A stretch of DNA of 41,681 bases from Akkermansia sp. (GCA_017472085.1 JAFUQZ010000054.1:1-41681); one strand, 5' to 3'. Positions 8,861 through 17,236 are shown, counted from the first letter of the stretch. Notes: generated from the sequence alone by a model not told the origin. Translations and numbers: made by a program.

Positions 8861-8889
8861 ATAATACCGAACAAAACGAACAAAAGCAA
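8861..8889 (-). promoter_or_regulatory. Promoter of the integrase gene
   Basis: Minus-strand TTGCTT (8884-8889), 17-bp spacer, TATTAT (8861-8866), with a predicted start about 50 nt before the integrase ATG. The spacer contains a short direct repeat of TTGTTCG. Confidence 0.5.
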
Positions 8890-8913
8890 GGGTATAGTAG
8901 CAGGGTAAAGAAA

Positions 8914-8955
8914 AACCCCGCAAGGCTTTGTTTATAAGCACTTGCGGGGTTCTTT
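8914..8955 (-). terminator. Bidirectional terminator after tRNA-Thr
   Basis: A perfect 11-bp inverted repeat (8914-8924 with 8941-8951, arm aaccccgcaag) with a 16-nt loop is flanked by T-runs in both directions (tcttttt on plus, ttttctttac on minus). It lies just past the 3' end of tRNA-Thr and is therefore its terminator. It may also be part of the integration core. Confidence 0.8.
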
Positions 8956-8962
8956 TTGCAAG

Positions 8963-9034
8963 AGCCGGTTGTCAGGGTCGAACTGACGACCGTCCGATTA
9001 CAAATCGGGTGCTCTACCACTGAGCTAAACCGGC
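8963..9034 (-). tRNA. tRNA-Thr (anticodon UGU)
   Basis: A complete cloverleaf of 72 nt. The acceptor GCCGGTT (9028-9034) pairs with AACCGGC (8964-8970), with discriminator U at 8963. The D arm is GCTC-AGTGGTA-GAGC, the anticodon loop TTTGTAA gives UGU, and the T arm is GTCAG-TTCGACC-CTGAC. The anticodon stem has one mismatched pair at its outer end (C27-A43). The CCA end is not encoded. The promoter TTGCCA (9069-9074), 17 bp, TAGAAT (9046-9051) lies directly upstream. The 3' side faces the integrase gene, so this tRNA is the likely attachment site of the element to the left. Confidence 0.95.
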
Positions 9035-9039
9035 GAAGC

Positions 9040-9074
9040 GGGGGCATTCTACACGAAGAATGCCCCCATGGCAA
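9040..9074 (-). promoter_or_regulatory. tRNA-Thr promoter overlapping a 10-bp inverted repeat
   Basis: TTGCCA (9069-9074) and TAGAAT (9046-9051) are 17 bp apart. The -10 box lies within a perfect inverted repeat (gggggcattc 9040-9049, gaatgccccc 9058-9067). The same hairpin could also end transcription from the gene that stops at 9086, although it has no U-tract. Confidence 0.6.
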
Positions 9075-9085
9075 GACTTTTTTTA

Positions 9086-10081
9086 TCAGAACTTCAGCCC
9101 CATGTCAATACCGACGGTAATCTGGAAGTGATCCACCGGGCCGTAACCGGTGTAATGGTCGAGTTTGCCGGCGGTGGAGCCTGACCAGGAACCCATAATC
9201 CAGGGTTTCACCTGTGCCCTGGCATCGCGTCCCATGGTGCCGCTGTTGGTGAAGGGGACGAGGGCAAGCTTGACCCGGTAGGCATCCACACCTTCCACAT
9301 GGCTGCCCCAGTATTTGACGGAGGGGGCAATGCCGGCGGAAACTTCCAGGTCAGAGCCGAAGTTGCCACGGTTGATGACATCGGTGAAGCGGTAGCCGAT
9401 TTCGGCGTCAAAGTAGCTGCCGGTCAGCCCCCATACACCCAGCCCCCAGGTGGCACTGCCGAAGAAGCCTTTCTGGTGGTCGTTGTAGGTGAGGGTCAAA
9501 TTGAATTCCCAGGTGGCGCGGTGGTCTGTATTATCGTGGTATCTGGCCAGATATCCCTCAATGCCGCCCCGGCGGTAGGTGGTGCCAAGCTCTACCAGCA
9601 GGTTCGGGAAAATTTCCTTGCCCATGGCATAGTGCACATTAGCCATCGGTGTGTCCCCCAGCGGACACCCTGCATCCCAGATGATACCGAATTCGCCGGA
9701 GACGCGCTGCTGGATGCCGCGACCGAAGAAGTTGCGGTTCGGGAAGGTGTAGCTGCCGCTGACGGAGGAGAATCCGTGCTCTGTGATGTGGTTGCAGAAG
9801 CCCATGCCGCGCACGTTGTAGTTGGAGGTATACACGTTCAGGTTGACGTAGCCGTTGCGCTCGGATGAGGGCGCCGCCATCGGGGCGGATGCGGGCATAT
9901 CGTATGCCGGGGTGCCGTAGGGATTCATGCTTTCTTCCGTGGGCACATAATCCTGTGTCGAGGCTGAGGCTTCATACGTCAGGGTATCGTATTCCACCGG
10001 ACCATCGGGTATCATGGGTGGCATTTCTGTTGCCAGTGCAGGCAGACTGGCGGCCAGGAGGGTGAAAATCTGCTTCTTCAT
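9086..10081 (-). CDS. Putative outer-membrane beta-barrel protein
   Basis: The 331-residue protein has a signal peptide (residues 1-18, ending near LPALATE), a low-complexity Pro/Ala/Ser-rich stretch to about residue 75, and then alternating aromatic and polar segments typical of beta strands (YVNLNVYTSNYNV, FFGSATWGLGVWGL, HFQITVGIDMGLKF). The C-terminal residue is Phe, as in many BAM-dependent outer-membrane proteins. No named family is recognised, and the substrate or function is unknown. It is a single gene, flanked by tRNA-Thr downstream. A weak promoter (TTAACT, 17 bp, TAATAT) can be seen 55-85 bp upstream of the ATG. Confidence 0.75.
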   Translation of the reverse strand: MKKQIFTLLAASLPALATEMPPMIPDGPVEYDTLTYEASASTQDYVPTEESMNPYGTPAYDMPASAPMAAPSSERNGYVNLNVYTSNYNVRGMGFCNHITEHGFSSVSGSYTFPNRNFFGRGIQQRVSGEFGIIWDAGCPLGDTPMANVHYAMGKEIFPNLLVELGTTYRRGGIEGYLARYHDNTDHRATWEFNLTLTYNDHQKGFFGSATWGLGVWGLTGSYFDAEIGYRFTDVINRGNFGSDLEVSAGIAPSVKYWGSHVEGVDAYRVKLALVPFTNSGTMGRDARAQVKPWIMGSWSGSTAGKLDHYTGYGPVDHFQITVGIDMGLKF

Positions 10082-10258
10082 ACGGGCAGTTTACCTGTTT
10101 CGGGCCGATGTCGCAAGCTTAAAATGTCCATATTACATAAATAATCAGCAAAAGTTAAGAAAGTGGACGTTGTTTGTCTCATTCTATTGCTAACAGGTGG
10201 ATTATGGAATAGACCGAGGGTGTGTGAATGCGGCGGGCTACCCGCTGTGTATACTGTG

Positions 10259-10280
10259 ACGAGCCCCGTGCGGGGCTCGT
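10259..10280 (-). terminator. GC-rich palindrome after the two-gene secreted-protein unit
   Basis: A perfect 22-nt palindrome (ACGAGCCCCG / CGGGGCTCGT) lies 16 bases beyond the stop codon of the minus-strand gene ending at 10297. No U-tract follows, so if it ends transcription it does so as a weak or factor-assisted terminator. Confidence 0.45.
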
Positions 10281-10296
10281 GGAGATGGGGGGGAAC

Positions 10297-11568
10297 TCAC
10301 TTTTTCTTTTCCATTTTAATGACGCCGGAGCAGGCGTACCAGCCGTCGTAGCAGCGGGAGAGGAGGCGCACTTCTACTTTCGGTTTGCCGGAGGGCAGGG
10401 AGCTGAGGTCGAAGTCGGCGGTGTTGGTCACTTTGGCCGGGTCATCGCTCTTGTCTGCCAGTTTTCCGTTGACATAGACGCGGAAGTCTTTGGTGTCCAT
10501 GCGTCCCGTCTTGCGCTTCTCCAGGGTGAAGGTGTAGATGCCGGGGTCCTTGATGTGGTGGGAGACATCGATGCGCCACTCTTTGTCATAGCCGACTACC
10601 TGGTCTCCGGAGTCGTAGAAGTCATTTTTAATGACATAGTAGGCGCTGCGGTCGAGGTTGCGGTAGTATTTGGCGGCTCCGATACCGTATTCGTTGTCCG
10701 GGTTGATATCCACGGCTTCCTTGAGCGCTTTCAGGCAGGGTTCCCAGTCGTTGTTGCCGGTGGAGTTGTTGCGCTGGCGGTAGATGTAGGCCAGACCGCA
10801 GAGCCACTGTTGGCGGCGCTCGCCCTTGATGCGTTTGTTCTTGAGAACTTTGCTGACGTATTTGACGGCGGCATCAAAATCGCGGTCTTTGCCCTCAAGC
10901 TTACCTTCCGGGCCGCCCTTGAGGCGGTTGTTGATTTCTTTGTACATGCCCATGTGCTCCCAGCAGAATTGGGCACGGTAGCCGGTTTTGTCTTCCGGGT
11001 CTTTTTTGTTGATGATGTCGATGAGCGCGCGGCAGCGGACGGCATCCCGGTCGTAGAGCAGCTCCAGCGCCTGGCCAGCGGCTTTTGCACCCTCGATTCC
11101 GTCCGTGCTGCGGGCTTTTTCAGCGAGCTTGCAGAACTCCGGGCAAACCCGGAACATTTTTTCCATGACTTTCACCATGGCGCTTTCCTTGCCGCGCACC
11201 ATTTTGGTGGGGAGCACGGCCATGAGCGTGCCGTCCGGTGTCATGATGACGACTTCCGGCATGTTGAAACATTCTACCGGCAGGATTTTCTTGCGATCAT
11301 CGCCTGTTTGTCCGGTGACATCATCGAACTGCCCGTAAACGGCTTTGTCGGCCAGAACGGGGGAGCTGATGAGTTTTTGCCATTTGCGGCAGATGGCCGC
11401 ATCATCGTGCAGCCAGTCGGAGCCGTGCCGGAGGATGATGATGGGTTTCTTGCTCTGTTTGGCCTGCTCGCGGGCGGTGGGCACATCCGGCAGTCGGCAG
11501 GAGTTGGTCGTATCCGCCACGGCAAATCCGGCCAGCAGGACGAGAAGGGCGAAAAGGGAGGTTTTCAT
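10297..11568 (-). CDS. Secreted thioredoxin-like protein without the CxxC motif
   Basis: The 423-residue protein has a cleavable signal peptide (MKTSLFALLVLLAGFAVADT). Residues about 28-140 read like a thioredoxin-fold domain of the DUF255/SoxW style (AREQAKQSKKPIIILRHGSDW, then MPEVVIMTPDGTLMAVLP). Where a redox CxxC would sit, after SDW, the protein has LHDDAAIC, so disulfide exchange is unlikely. Residues 150-300 are helical with a TPR-like feel, and the C-terminus (about 315-420) looks like a beta-sandwich (YTFTLEKRKTG, DFRVYVNGKLADK). It starts 18 bases after the transglutaminase-like gene and is probably cotranscribed. Function unknown; a periplasmic scaffold or peptide-binding role is inference. 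Confidence 0.7.
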   Translation of the reverse strand: MKTSLFALLVLLAGFAVADTTNSCRLPDVPTAREQAKQSKKPIIILRHGSDWLHDDAAICRKWQKLISSPVLADKAVYGQFDDVTGQTGDDRKKILPVECFNMPEVVIMTPDGTLMAVLPTKMVRGKESAMVKVMEKMFRVCPEFCKLAEKARSTDGIEGAKAAGQALELLYDRDAVRCRALIDIINKKDPEDKTGYRAQFCWEHMGMYKEINNRLKGGPEGKLEGKDRDFDAAVKYVSKVLKNKRIKGERRQQWLCGLAYIYRQRNNSTGNNDWEPCLKALKEAVDINPDNEYGIGAAKYYRNLDRSAYYVIKNDFYDSGDQVVGYDKEWRIDVSHHIKDPGIYTFTLEKRKTGRMDTKDFRVYVNGKLADKSDDPAKVTNTADFDLSSLPSGKPKVEVRLLSRCYDGWYACSGVIKMEKKK

Positions 11569-11586
11569 GGTAATCTCGTGAAGGGG

Positions 11587-14067
11587 TTAGCGGGTGAATA
11601 CAACGAAGTGAGAAATATGAGCGAAATCCGGAGCCTTGTTCTCGAACTCCACCTTGACCCACTTGGCGGTGGTGCCTGCGGGGAAGTGGACTTCCCATTC
11701 CTTGGGCATCTCCTCGGTGCTTTCCCCGGGCATCCAGGTGGCGCCGTCGGAGCTGGTGTAGACGGTGGCTTTCTTCATGCGGCCTTCATTGCCGTCCGTC
11801 TTGCGGATGATGCAGCCGGTGAGGGTGGCCCGGTTCGGCAGCTCGATGATGAAGTGTGGCTTTTCTTCCTTGCCGGTGTGGCATTTACCGCCGTTGGTGG
11901 TGGTGACATCCAGGTGGCAGGTGGGGGAGTCCCACTGTGCGCTGGTAGAGATGCGGAAGAGTGCCGCAGTAGCCGGTTTGCCCTGCATGCCGGGCAGGGT
12001 GCGGAGCTCCACCGGGGGCTGGGAAACGGCTCCGCTCTTCTTTGCTGCCTGAATGAGGGATTGGAATGCGGGGGCAGAGCGGGACTGCTCTGCGGCGATG
12101 ATGGCTTTGTTGTAGGCGGCCAGCATGCGCTTGGTCTTTTCTGCGTCTGCCGGGCCGTCAGTCGCACCCGGAGATTGTGCCGCCGCAGCGGCAAAGGCCT
12201 TGCTGAACACGGCTTCTTTCTCGCCGCCGCAGAATTCCGCCACGGCCCATTCCAGCACTTGCCCGAAGACCGTGCCGTCCCCGGCGTTCATGTGAATACC
12301 GAACACGCGGGTGAGGAAAGCTTCCTGCACGTTTTCGGAGAGGGTGCCGGACTGTTTCTTGATGATGTCCGTGCACTTGACAGCCCAAGAGGATTGAGAG
12401 CCGGCAATCATGGTGTGCATGGCAGAATAGAGCTCAATTTTCTGCTTGTCGCTCATGGCGCTGATTTCCTGCTCCAGATTGCCGGCCATATCAACGGCGG
12501 CAAAGCCATTCTCAACATAGAGCGGGATGGTCTGCCTGAGGTATTCGTGCCAGGCATCCGGTGTAGTACCGGACTCCTTCATGAGTCGGTGCAGTTCTGT
12601 GCGGAAGAAGGGGTGCAGGGGGCAGTCCTTCAGGGCAGACTGCCACATTTTGATGGCACCGGCGCTGTCGTCGCCCGCTTCCAGCGCACGCGCGGCGTAG
12701 CTCTTGCGGTAGGCATTTGCCACGGCCTTGTCATCGCCGAACACTGTCTCCATGAGCGTGTAGGACGTGGGAGCCTTGTTGCCGAAGATGTGGTTGTGCA
12801 TCCCGCCGTCCGGTCCGCCGAAGCCGCCGACCCACTTGCCGCGCTCAATGCGGTAGCCGTAGGCACAGTGACCGGGCTGACCCACGGTGGTGGCGGGGAT
12901 GCCGTGTGCCATGCAGGCAAACGTTCCCAGGTGCGAGAGCGCACCGCACACACCGCCGTTGCGGTGGGTGGTTTCCGCATCGCTCATATCATTGGAGAAA
13001 GGCATGTTGTACGCGCCGCCCTGCACCGTATCGCCGAATTTGGAAGGGTCTGTATAGATGGCTGCCCAGCAGGCGGAGTGGTACTGATCCCAGGGCAGGT
13101 TGATGTTTTCTGCCGCCCATGCGAAAGATTGGTCATCCCAGTCCTGCCCCACGATACCGACCACGAAGCGCAGCTCCCAGGGGCGCAGCTTCGGATAATT
13201 TGGGTGCAGCTTGTTTTCCCGCTCCTGTTTCAGGAAGAAGTTGTAGCGCCACACCGGATTGAAGCGGGCCGGATTCATGCTGAGCAGCGGTTGATTCGGC
13301 GAGGTCTCACCACCGCCCCACAGGGATGCCAGTGCCACGGCCAGCGCCTTGTTTTTCACCTTGCCGTCCTCTTCTTTCCAGATGCGGTAGAGAACATCCA
13401 GCCCGACCGGTGTCTGATAGGGAACCAGCCCGCCGCCCAGGTAGAACTCCAGCCAGGCAGAATCCTTGCAGAACGCTTCCAGAAATCCGGCTTTCTTTTT
13501 GTCGCCGGCGAACTCAGTCATGACCGCTGCACCGGTGCAGCGGATGAGTTCGGCAAGCATGGCACAGTGCATGTACTCATTGTCCTTGATATCCGGCTTT
13601 TTCCCCTTGAGCGATTTCACCAGGTCGTCATACACCGCCTGATAGTTGCCGCTCGCCAGCTTTTCCTCAATAGCATCCGGCAGGTAGCTGACCGCCTTGG
13701 GCGCACGGTCATAGCGGGTGGGCGGCGGGAAAGCCTTGCGCTGCACCGGGGTGATGTCGATATCGCTTCCGGTTGAGCTTGCTCCCGTAGCAAGCTGCTG
13801 CGGTGCTTCTGCCGCAGCAGCGGAGGCAATGGGGGGTGTTTCCCGCGCCGCCATCCTGTCTCCCGACGCTTTTTTCTTCTTTTTCTTCACCTTTTTGACC
13901 ACAGCGGCTTTATCGTTTTTCTGTGATTGGTCATAGTAATAGTAACCACCGATGCCGACAGCCGCCAGCGCCAGCAGTGCTACAAAGACACCGCCGCCGT
14001 TGCTTCTGGGTTGCATGCGCCGTCCGGCGGTAGTCCGGGAGGAAGAATGAGCACGACGTTTTGCCAT
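11587..14067 (-). CDS. Membrane-anchored transglutaminase-like protein with C-terminal discoidin-like domain
   Basis: This 826-residue protein starts with a basic, Arg/Ser-rich cytoplasmic tail, then one membrane span (about 27-45, VFVALLALAAVGIGGYYYY) and a Lys-rich linker. In the middle (about 360-430) GGVCGALSHLGTFACMAHG is followed by VGQPGHCAYGY, which matches the Cys and His positions of transglutaminase-like cysteine proteases; a later Asp/Asn (GMHNHIFGN) could complete a triad. The last 130 residues (LDVTTTNGG, HFIIELPNRATLTGC, VYTSSDGATW, KWVKVEFENKAPDFAHISHF) resemble an F5/8 type C carbohydrate-binding sandwich. Known relatives act on peptides or cross-link proteins, so cell-surface proteolysis or cross-linking is plausible. 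The enzymatic activity is inferred. Confidence 0.7.
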   Translation of the reverse strand: MAKRRAHSSSRTTAGRRMQPRSNGGGVFVALLALAAVGIGGYYYYDQSQKNDKAAVVKKVKKKKKKASGDRMAARETPPIASAAAAEAPQQLATGASSTGSDIDITPVQRKAFPPPTRYDRAPKAVSYLPDAIEEKLASGNYQAVYDDLVKSLKGKKPDIKDNEYMHCAMLAELIRCTGAAVMTEFAGDKKKAGFLEAFCKDSAWLEFYLGGGLVPYQTPVGLDVLYRIWKEEDGKVKNKALAVALASLWGGGETSPNQPLLSMNPARFNPVWRYNFFLKQERENKLHPNYPKLRPWELRFVVGIVGQDWDDQSFAWAAENINLPWDQYHSACWAAIYTDPSKFGDTVQGGAYNMPFSNDMSDAETTHRNGGVCGALSHLGTFACMAHGIPATTVGQPGHCAYGYRIERGKWVGGFGGPDGGMHNHIFGNKAPTSYTLMETVFGDDKAVANAYRKSYAARALEAGDDSAGAIKMWQSALKDCPLHPFFRTELHRLMKESGTTPDAWHEYLRQTIPLYVENGFAAVDMAGNLEQEISAMSDKQKIELYSAMHTMIAGSQSSWAVKCTDIIKKQSGTLSENVQEAFLTRVFGIHMNAGDGTVFGQVLEWAVAEFCGGEKEAVFSKAFAAAAAQSPGATDGPADAEKTKRMLAAYNKAIIAAEQSRSAPAFQSLIQAAKKSGAVSQPPVELRTLPGMQGKPATAALFRISTSAQWDSPTCHLDVTTTNGGKCHTGKEEKPHFIIELPNRATLTGCIIRKTDGNEGRMKKATVYTSSDGATWMPGESTEEMPKEWEVHFPAGTTAKWVKVEFENKAPDFAHISHFVVFTR

Positions 14068-14139
14068 GAATTCATGTTACGCCATTGCCGTTGAATGTAA
14101 AGATAAAAAGATTCTCTATCCCAGAAAAAAGGGTGAAAC

Positions 14140-14301
14140 ATGGTAAAAAAGTACACTACGGAGCGTTCCTCATTCGGAACGTCGGCCATATACATGAAAT
14201 TCGACACAGAGAATGCATGCGAAGTCAGCCGGATAGGTGTGGAGAAACGTCCCTTGTACTCCACCGAACAGAAAGCATGCGGAGGCGATGTGCCCGGATG
14301 A
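14140..14301 (+). CDS. Possible small protein, 53 residues, unknown
   Basis: The short frame ATG (14140) to TGA is preceded by AAGGGTG five bases upstream, the same type of ribosome site seen before the sigma-factor gene at 24602. The product is polar and charged (MVKKYTTERS at the start, two Cys, Gly-rich end) with no membrane segment and no recognised family. It lies alone between two minus-strand transcription units. The case rests only on the ribosome site and an otherwise empty 257-bp gap. Confidence 0.25.
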   Translation: MVKKYTTERSSFGTSAIYMKFDTENACEVSRIGVEKRPLYSTEQKACGGDVPG

Positions 14302-14324
14302 TTGGTTTGTGATTACTTAATTGC

Positions 14325-15011
14325 CTACATGCTTTTGTTGAGCATGCGCTCAAGAAAAAATCTTATAATACCTGAATACGTAGATGGTGCATCGTATTCA
14401 GATTTTATTTGTGCTTCTAACCATTTTGTTGATAATTTCTTATTCCCTTGCCTCCTTTTGACTTTATTTATCAAGCCTTTGTAAGCTGCTGCCCGGTTTA
14501 ATTTTAACATCTGATGGTTGAGGTTCAGGATATCGTTAATATCATGATCCAAAGATTCATTAGTAGATGATATTTTCCCGCTTTTGTCATATCTGATGAT
14601 GCATTCAGGGTGGAATGGTTCATCATAAAAGTGGAAGCTGAGAGTTTGATTGCGCTTGCGAGCATCGCAGCATGCTGCCTTTTCGAGCCCAATACATCCA
14701 TCACAGCTGGCGACCATATTCCGATAGTCCAGGGCTCGGTCAGCGTGTTGTTCTCGGCATAATAGATGCTCGATGATAATGTGATGGCTTTCACTACCAT
14801 CCGGCGATGGCAGACGGCGCATACAATAAGCGCAGAGGCCGGATTGTTCTTTATACAAAGCTTTTTTCAGAATGGATTTTACATCAGAGAAAGTTAAGTG
14901 AGCTCCATTCTTTTGTACAACAGACGGTCCTTCCCAAGCAGAGTCGTGTGCCTGAGAATATGTTACCAGTTCTGCCGGAATGTCTCCTTTGTTTATTGTA
15001 ATCATTTTCAA
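14325..15011 (-). CDS. ptuB: Septu-type HNH endonuclease (PtuB-like)
   Basis: The 228-residue protein has a zinc-supported HNH core: C60xxC63 (LCAYC), then SHHIIIEHLL with E81/H82, N98 (YRNM), and C103xxC106 (SCDGC). This is the layout of the HNH proteins that accompany PtuA ATPases in Septu systems and in PtuAB-carrying retrons. Its ATG overlaps the ptuA stop by four bases (ATGA, 15008-15011), so translation is coupled and the proteins probably form a complex. PtuB would be the nuclease that cuts DNA or RNA when phage infection releases or activates PtuA. No reverse transcriptase or retron RNA is visible nearby, so stand-alone Septu is the better reading. Confidence 0.85.
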   Translation of the reverse strand: MKMITINKGDIPAELVTYSQAHDSAWEGPSVVQKNGAHLTFSDVKSILKKALYKEQSGLCAYCMRRLPSPDGSESHHIIIEHLLCREQHADRALDYRNMVASCDGCIGLEKAACCDARKRNQTLSFHFYDEPFHPECIIRYDKSGKISSTNESLDHDINDILNLNHQMLKLNRAAAYKGLINKVKRRQGNKKLSTKWLEAQIKSEYDAPSTYSGIIRFFLERMLNKSM

Positions 15012-16237
15012 ACGAAAAGATTAATTTCTGTTTCCAGTTCGGTAATGATGGGAGCATCCGCAGGCAGTAATTGCTTTAGTTCAGATAGAGCATTTGCAGC
15101 AGATTTCGCATCTTCATTACTGATGGACGACTCCACCTTATCAATGATTTGTTTGATAGCTTTCGGCCAAAGTTCTGCCTGCATGACATGCTCGCTCACT
15201 TCTGCTACAGACAAACCGAATCCGTAATTCCCGGAATCGGGTTGTTCAAGATTGATAAGTTGTTCAGCCGGGAGCTCACTTATTATAGACGGAGAATGGG
15301 TGGATATGATAAACTGGATATTGGGGAAAACTTCTGACAAGCCGATGATGGCTCGCCTTTGCCAACGCGGGTGCAGATGCAAATCCAGTTCGTCAATTAA
15401 AATGATGCCTGTTGCATTTTTTAACAGAGTAGAAGCATCTTCTGAGCTTTCCATGTGTAACAGAGAAATGCGTCTGGCTATATCACCAACGAGTGCCAGT
15501 AAACATTTTTCTCCATCCGATAATTGGGAAATGGATAGTTCAATACCATCTTTAATTGCAGTTAAAGCCTGATGTCGACGTCGGATTCGAAAATTACTCA
15601 GCTCCGGCATAAATACAGCCCATGCGTTTCTTACACACTCCAAATCTCGATCCCTATACTGGGGTGTATCGTTTTTTTCTTCGTTTTCAATATCTTCTCG
15701 CCAACGAAACCATTGAAAAAAAGCTCTGAAGTTGCTGCCGCCATCCAACGCTTGCTCATACCCCTGTAAAGGTTCCGGGTTAAACTTGCCGCGAATTCGT
15801 ATGGGAATGTCAAGTACTGCTCGATGAACGCCATAAAAAGCAAATAGCGGATAAATAATCTTCTCTCCGGATGCTCGTCTTAAACGGTAAGTTGTTGCCC
15901 ATTTGCTTAAATCTGCCAAATTTGATTTTGCTCCGGTTTCTCTTCCGTTTCTCTTTTTGATTAAAACTGTTTGTTGAAGTTGGTCGGCTTCTGTTTCCAG
16001 AATGATGCTTGCCTGATTCTCTTCATTATGGATTGAGTCAATAGTGATGGATTTTCCGCTTCCTGTAGCAGTTTTTATTCTTGATATGTACCAAGATAAT
16101 ATTGTTACTATGGCTCGAAGTGTGGACGTCTTTCCGCTGCCGTTGGCGCCAAATAAAACATTGATGCCCGGGTTAAATGAATGTTCAAATGACTTAAATC
16201 CTTTGTAATTCTCAAGCCTTACTCTCGTAACTCTCAT
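15008..16237 (-). CDS. ptuA: Septu-type AAA/ABC ATPase (PtuA-like)
   Basis: This is the sensor ATPase of a two-gene defence module. Counting from the TTG at 16243: Walker A GANGSGKT at 32-39, ABC-type signature LSDGEK at 241-246, Walker B ILIDELDLHLHP at 281-292, and H-loop IISTHSP at 312-318. This is the AAA_21/SMC-like architecture of PtuA and of OLD-type ATPases. A TOPRIM domain, which would indicate OLD/Gabija, is absent. I chose the ATG at 16237. The strong promoter TTGAAA, 16 bp, TATAAT (16249-16254) predicts a start at about 16242, leaving almost no leader, and a TTG at 16243 would be at the transcript end itself. Base composition is lower in GC than the flanking housekeeping genes, consistent with acquisition. 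Confidence 0.85.
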   Translation of the reverse strand: MRVTRVRLENYKGFKSFEHSFNPGINVLFGANGSGKTSTLRAIVTILSWYISRIKTATGSGKSITIDSIHNEENQASIILETEADQLQQTVLIKKRNGRETGAKSNLADLSKWATTYRLRRASGEKIIYPLFAFYGVHRAVLDIPIRIRGKFNPEPLQGYEQALDGGSNFRAFFQWFRWREDIENEEKNDTPQYRDRDLECVRNAWAVFMPELSNFRIRRRHQALTAIKDGIELSISQLSDGEKCLLALVGDIARRISLLHMESSEDASTLLKNATGIILIDELDLHLHPRWQRRAIIGLSEVFPNIQFIISTHSPSIISELPAEQLINLEQPDSGNYGFGLSVAEVSEHVMQAELWPKAIKQIIDKVESSISNEDAKSAANALSELKQLLPADAPIITELETEINLFV

Positions 16238-16248
16238 ATCCAAGGGTC

Positions 16249-16276
16249 ATTATATCATGTTTGTTGCGGTTTTCAA
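16249..16276 (-). promoter_or_regulatory. Promoter of the Septu module
   Basis: Minus-strand TTGAAA (16271-16276), 16-bp spacer, TATAAT (16249-16254). The predicted start lies within about five bases of the ptuA ATG, and no Shine-Dalgarno sequence is seen, implying leaderless or near-leaderless translation. Confidence 0.6.
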
Positions 16277-16282
16277 GTTAAA

Positions 16283-17155
16283 TCAATGAGCCGTTAGTAA
16301 AAATTGTAACCAAATATGTAGTTCTTCCGGCTTGGACGGATCCCAGGTGATGAGCCTGTGGCCGGGGTGGCTGCTGCGGGTGAGGTCGCAGCAGGCAATT
16401 TGCAGGTAGCCTCGGTAGAGGTAACGCTGATGAAGCGTTACGCTGCCATTGACTGTCACCTTTTTGGTGGCACGGCGGCCCATGTAATCGTAGCTGCACT
16501 CGATGACGGTGTTGCTTTCCGTGTTGGTGAAGCTCATGGGGCGGTTTTCGGCATCGTAGGTGACGGACCAGGTACCCGTGGTGGTTTTCACAAGTGTCCG
16601 GTTATCGGCGGCATCGAAGGTGGGTGTGAAATCACCGATAGCCGTGTACTGGTTGAGGTTGTTGGCCGAGTAGTTGGTGACTACTTCCGCTGCTTCCTGT
16701 GCCGTGTTTCGGTTGCCGATGTTATCGTAGTCGTAGGCGTAGTTGCTGCCGCTGACGGTGGCGGTGGTGAGCTCGCTGCGGTTGTTGTAGCCGAAGGAGT
16801 CGGTTACCGTTTGTCCGTTTCTGGAGGTGCTTCGGGTAATCGGGCGCCCCGCAGCATCGTAGCTGTAGGTGCGGCTTGCCACTCCGGTGTTGCTGCGTTT
16901 GTAGGACATGCCGATGAGCAGGTCGCGCTTCTCCTCATAGCTGAGCGTGAGCGACATGTTATTGGGCTTGGTGAGCGATTGCAGCAGGTGCGTGCCGGGC
17001 AGATAGGCATAGCTGAATGTCTTCTGCGCTCCGCCGAACAGGAAGCCTGCGGTGGCGATGCGGCCGACAGAACTATAGGCAGTGGTGCCGGTTTGCTGTA
17101 CTGCATCGGGGAGATTCGGTGATAGTGCTCTCATTATGGGCGAGGCGTTAATCAT
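16283..17155 (-). pseudogene. Rhs core fragment, truncated copy of the upstream rhs gene
   Basis: The 290-codon frame matches, nearly base for base from about 16330 to 17070, the part of the full Rhs protein around residues 1375-1620 (RIATAGFLFGGAQKTFSYAY, YAYDYDNIGNRNTAQEAAE, YDYMGRRATKKVTVNG). The first 30 residues are only loosely related. At the other end the match stops just after TWDP, and the frame ends a few residues later without the RHS-associated core or a toxin tip. A start codon and ribosome site are not convincing. It is best read as the remnant of an earlier rhs 3' end, left when a new tip and immunity cassette was inserted, and it can recombine with the intact gene. Confidence 0.8.
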
Positions 17156-17236
17156 GAATAGATTGTATCTTTTTTAGCTCTTCCATCACGTTTCTTTCAT
17201 ATGGAGCGCGATAACGTAGTGTCATATCTATTTCTT

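Noticed and set aside
10228..13776. Open frame of 1182 codons on the plus strand
   Set aside because: It lies fully antisense to the two minus-strand genes with clear signal peptide, membrane span and domain motifs. Its product is Gly/Ala/Val/His-rich without motifs, a usual shadow of high-GC codon use.
14325..16243. Retron Ec78-like system
   Set aside because: The ATPase and HNH pair would fit, but no reverse transcriptase or msr-msd RNA is next to it; the neighbours are Rhs debris and an unrelated gene.
15008..16243. OLD-family/Gabija nuclease
   Set aside because: The ATPase ends about 90 residues after the STHSP motif, with no room for a TOPRIM domain, and no UvrD-like helicase is adjacent.
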